Positions 5,991 through 6,604 of a DNA stretch of 6,604 bases are shown in pieces. This stretch comes from Candidatus Cloacimonadota bacterium. GTDB taxonomy: Bacteria; Cloacimonadota; Cloacimonadia; Cloacimonadales; Cloacimonadaceae. The notes under the pieces are model-generated. The model saw nothing but the letters and a program-made list of their open reading frames with translations, did no database searches and was not told the origin of the DNA. The position numbers and the translations under genes were made by a program. Location: the NCBI GenBank assembly GCA_023392795.1, contig JAEWNJ010000036.1, positions 1-6,604 of the forward strand, given 5' to 3'. Each line of letters opens with the position of its first letter. The first letter of the stretch is position 1.

Positions 5991-6604
5991 GTGACGCGGG
6001 ACCTCCTGATTGCTGCCCTTTCCCGCAGTCTGAGGCAATTTACCCGCTATCCCCGGCTAAGAAAGGAACTGCTGGACCGCGAAACAAAAGCTCCCCTGCA
6101 CATTCTGGCAATCGGGAAAGCTGCCTGGCAGATGGCATCGGTGGCACTCACTGCATTACCACCGGATATGATCCATAGCTGCATTGTACTGACTAAACAT
6201 GGCTTCTATCCCGGACAAAGTTCAAAAGCGGCAGGATGCCGCTTCCACGTGAGTCGCCAGGTCCAATCTGGAAACGTCCAATGTGGAAACGTCTTCCAGA
6301 CGTTTGTTCAAAGACTCATGCGGCAAGATGCCGCATCCACACCAGGATTCGACACGTCCCCGTGTCGATACGGAACGAAGTTCCGTCAAAAAGAAAGCGA
6401 CTTTGTCGCTTATGCAGACGAGACGTCTGCAATCCTATCGGGCGACCCCGGTAATCCAAAGTGCCAGATACTCGAAGCAGGGCATCCTGTGCCTGATGAA
6501 AACAGCATCCTACACACAAAAGCAATCCTGAAGCATCTGCAAAATATTCCTGAACATGAAGAGCTTATCATCCTGCTCAGTGGCGGCACTTCTGCCCTCT
6601 TTGA
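5991..6604 (+). CDS. gckA: Glycerate 2-kinase (GckA/MOFRL family), 5' part with array insertion
   Basis: The first 204 codons of a protein cut by the right edge. 'HILAIGKAAWQMA' (about 39-51), 'SCIVLTKHGF', 'ILEAGHPVPDENS' (about 160-172) and 'LIILLSGGTSALF' are the conserved blocks of the DUF4147 N-terminal domain of glycerate 2-kinases, which phosphorylate D-glycerate with ATP. The usual family form of the last block is SGGGSAL, so SGGTSAL is a small variant. The start GTG 5991 has GAGGG 7 nt upstream and follows the nrdG stop after 2 nt, suggesting co-transcription. Between the second and third blocks, relatives as I recall them have only about 10-20 residues; here residues 79-154 are extra and are encoded by the hairpin array at 6226-6453. 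The frame is open throughout. Whether the product is active cannot be told from this part. Confidence 0.85.
   Translation, partial: MTRDLLIAALSRSLRQFTRYPRLRKELLDRETKAPLHILAIGKAAWQMASVALTALPPDMIHSCIVLTKHGFYPGQSSKAAGCRFHVSRQVQSGNVQCGNVFQTFVQRLMRQDAASTPGFDTSPCRYGTKFRQKESDFVAYADETSAILSGDPGNPKCQILEAGHPVPDENSILHTKAILKHLQNIPEHEELIILLSGGTSALF
6226..6453 (+). repeat. Array of eight non-identical short hairpins inside gckA
   Basis: Consecutive palindromes: AAGCGGCA-gga-TGCCGCTT (6226-6244); AAACGTCT-tcc-AGACGTTT (6287-6305); ATGCGGCA-aga-TGCCGCAT (6318-6336); TCGACACG-tccc-CGTGTCGA (6349-6368); ACGGAAC-gaa-GTTCCGT (6370-6386); AAGCGAC-ttt-GTCGCTT (6395-6411); TGCAGACG-aga-CGTCTGCA (6413-6431); TATCGGG-cgac-CCCGGTA (6436-6453, one T.G wobble). 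All but the last have perfect 7-8 bp arms, and loops are 3-4 nt. Spacers after the second hairpin are 1-12 nt. A 15-bp tandem direct repeat (6261-6290) fills the first gap. Stem sequences mostly differ, but the first and third share GCGGCA/TGCCGC. No run of T follows any stem, so they are not terminators. Confidence 0.9.
6261..6290 (+). repeat. 15-bp tandem direct repeat inside the hairpin array
   Basis: GTCCAATCTGGAAAC (6261-6275) is followed at once by GTCCAATGTGGAAAC (6276-6290), with one mismatch. The third GTC (6291-6293) and the TTCCAGAC that follow belong to the next hairpin. Being 15 bp, the duplication preserves the reading frame (V-Q-S-G-N then V-Q-C-G-N). Confidence 0.85.

Noticed and set aside
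6226..6453. attC/integron or tRNA-like cluster
   Set aside because: The hairpins lack the integrase-site core sequences, and no cloverleaf or T-loop motif fits.

Overview
The window looks like chromosomal DNA of a strictly or facultatively anaerobic bacterium of roughly 50% G+C (judged by eye). It carries the widely conserved rimP-nusA-ylxR-ylxQ-infB block, an oxygen-sensitive class III ribonucleotide reductase with its radical-SAM activase, and intergenic DNA rich in short repeats and hairpins. I think of Candidatus Cloacimonadota or a similar uncultured anaerobic phylum, but that is a low-confidence impression from gene style and repeats; no marker gene here decides it.

Layout. Positions 1-2360, minus strand: the start of infB, then ylxQ, ylxR, nusA and rimP, read right to left as one translationally coupled operon (overlaps of 1, 4 and 11 nt between the first four genes, and a 12-nt gap before infB). 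It joins 30S maturation (RimP), transcription elongation, pausing and antitermination (NusA), two small RNA-binding proteins and translation initiation (IF-2). Positions 2361-3163: an 803-bp divergent intergenic region without a convincing gene. Its left part holds a minus-strand candidate promoter, a row of small hairpins and a terminator, which could be an attenuated leader of the rimP operon. Its middle holds three copies of a 9-bp-phased repeat, one inverted. Its right part holds an 11-bp tandem repeat and an inverted repeat ahead of nrdD. Positions 3164-6604, plus strand: nrdD, nrdG and the first part of a glycerate 2-kinase gene, again tightly packed (4-nt overlap, then a 2-nt gap).

NrdD and NrdG work together: NrdG reductively cleaves S-adenosylmethionine to install a glycyl radical on NrdD, which then makes deoxyribonucleotides without oxygen. 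The glycerate kinase is probably co-transcribed with them; its metabolic link to nucleotide reduction is not evident.

The most unusual item is at 6226-6453. Inside the glycerate kinase reading frame, between two conserved blocks, lies an array of eight consecutive and mostly unrelated hairpins (7-8 bp stems, 3-4 nt loops) plus a 15-bp tandem direct repeat. The frame stays open through all of it, so the protein would carry about 75 extra residues. This resembles in-frame spread of small palindromic elements, but with a different stem sequence each time.
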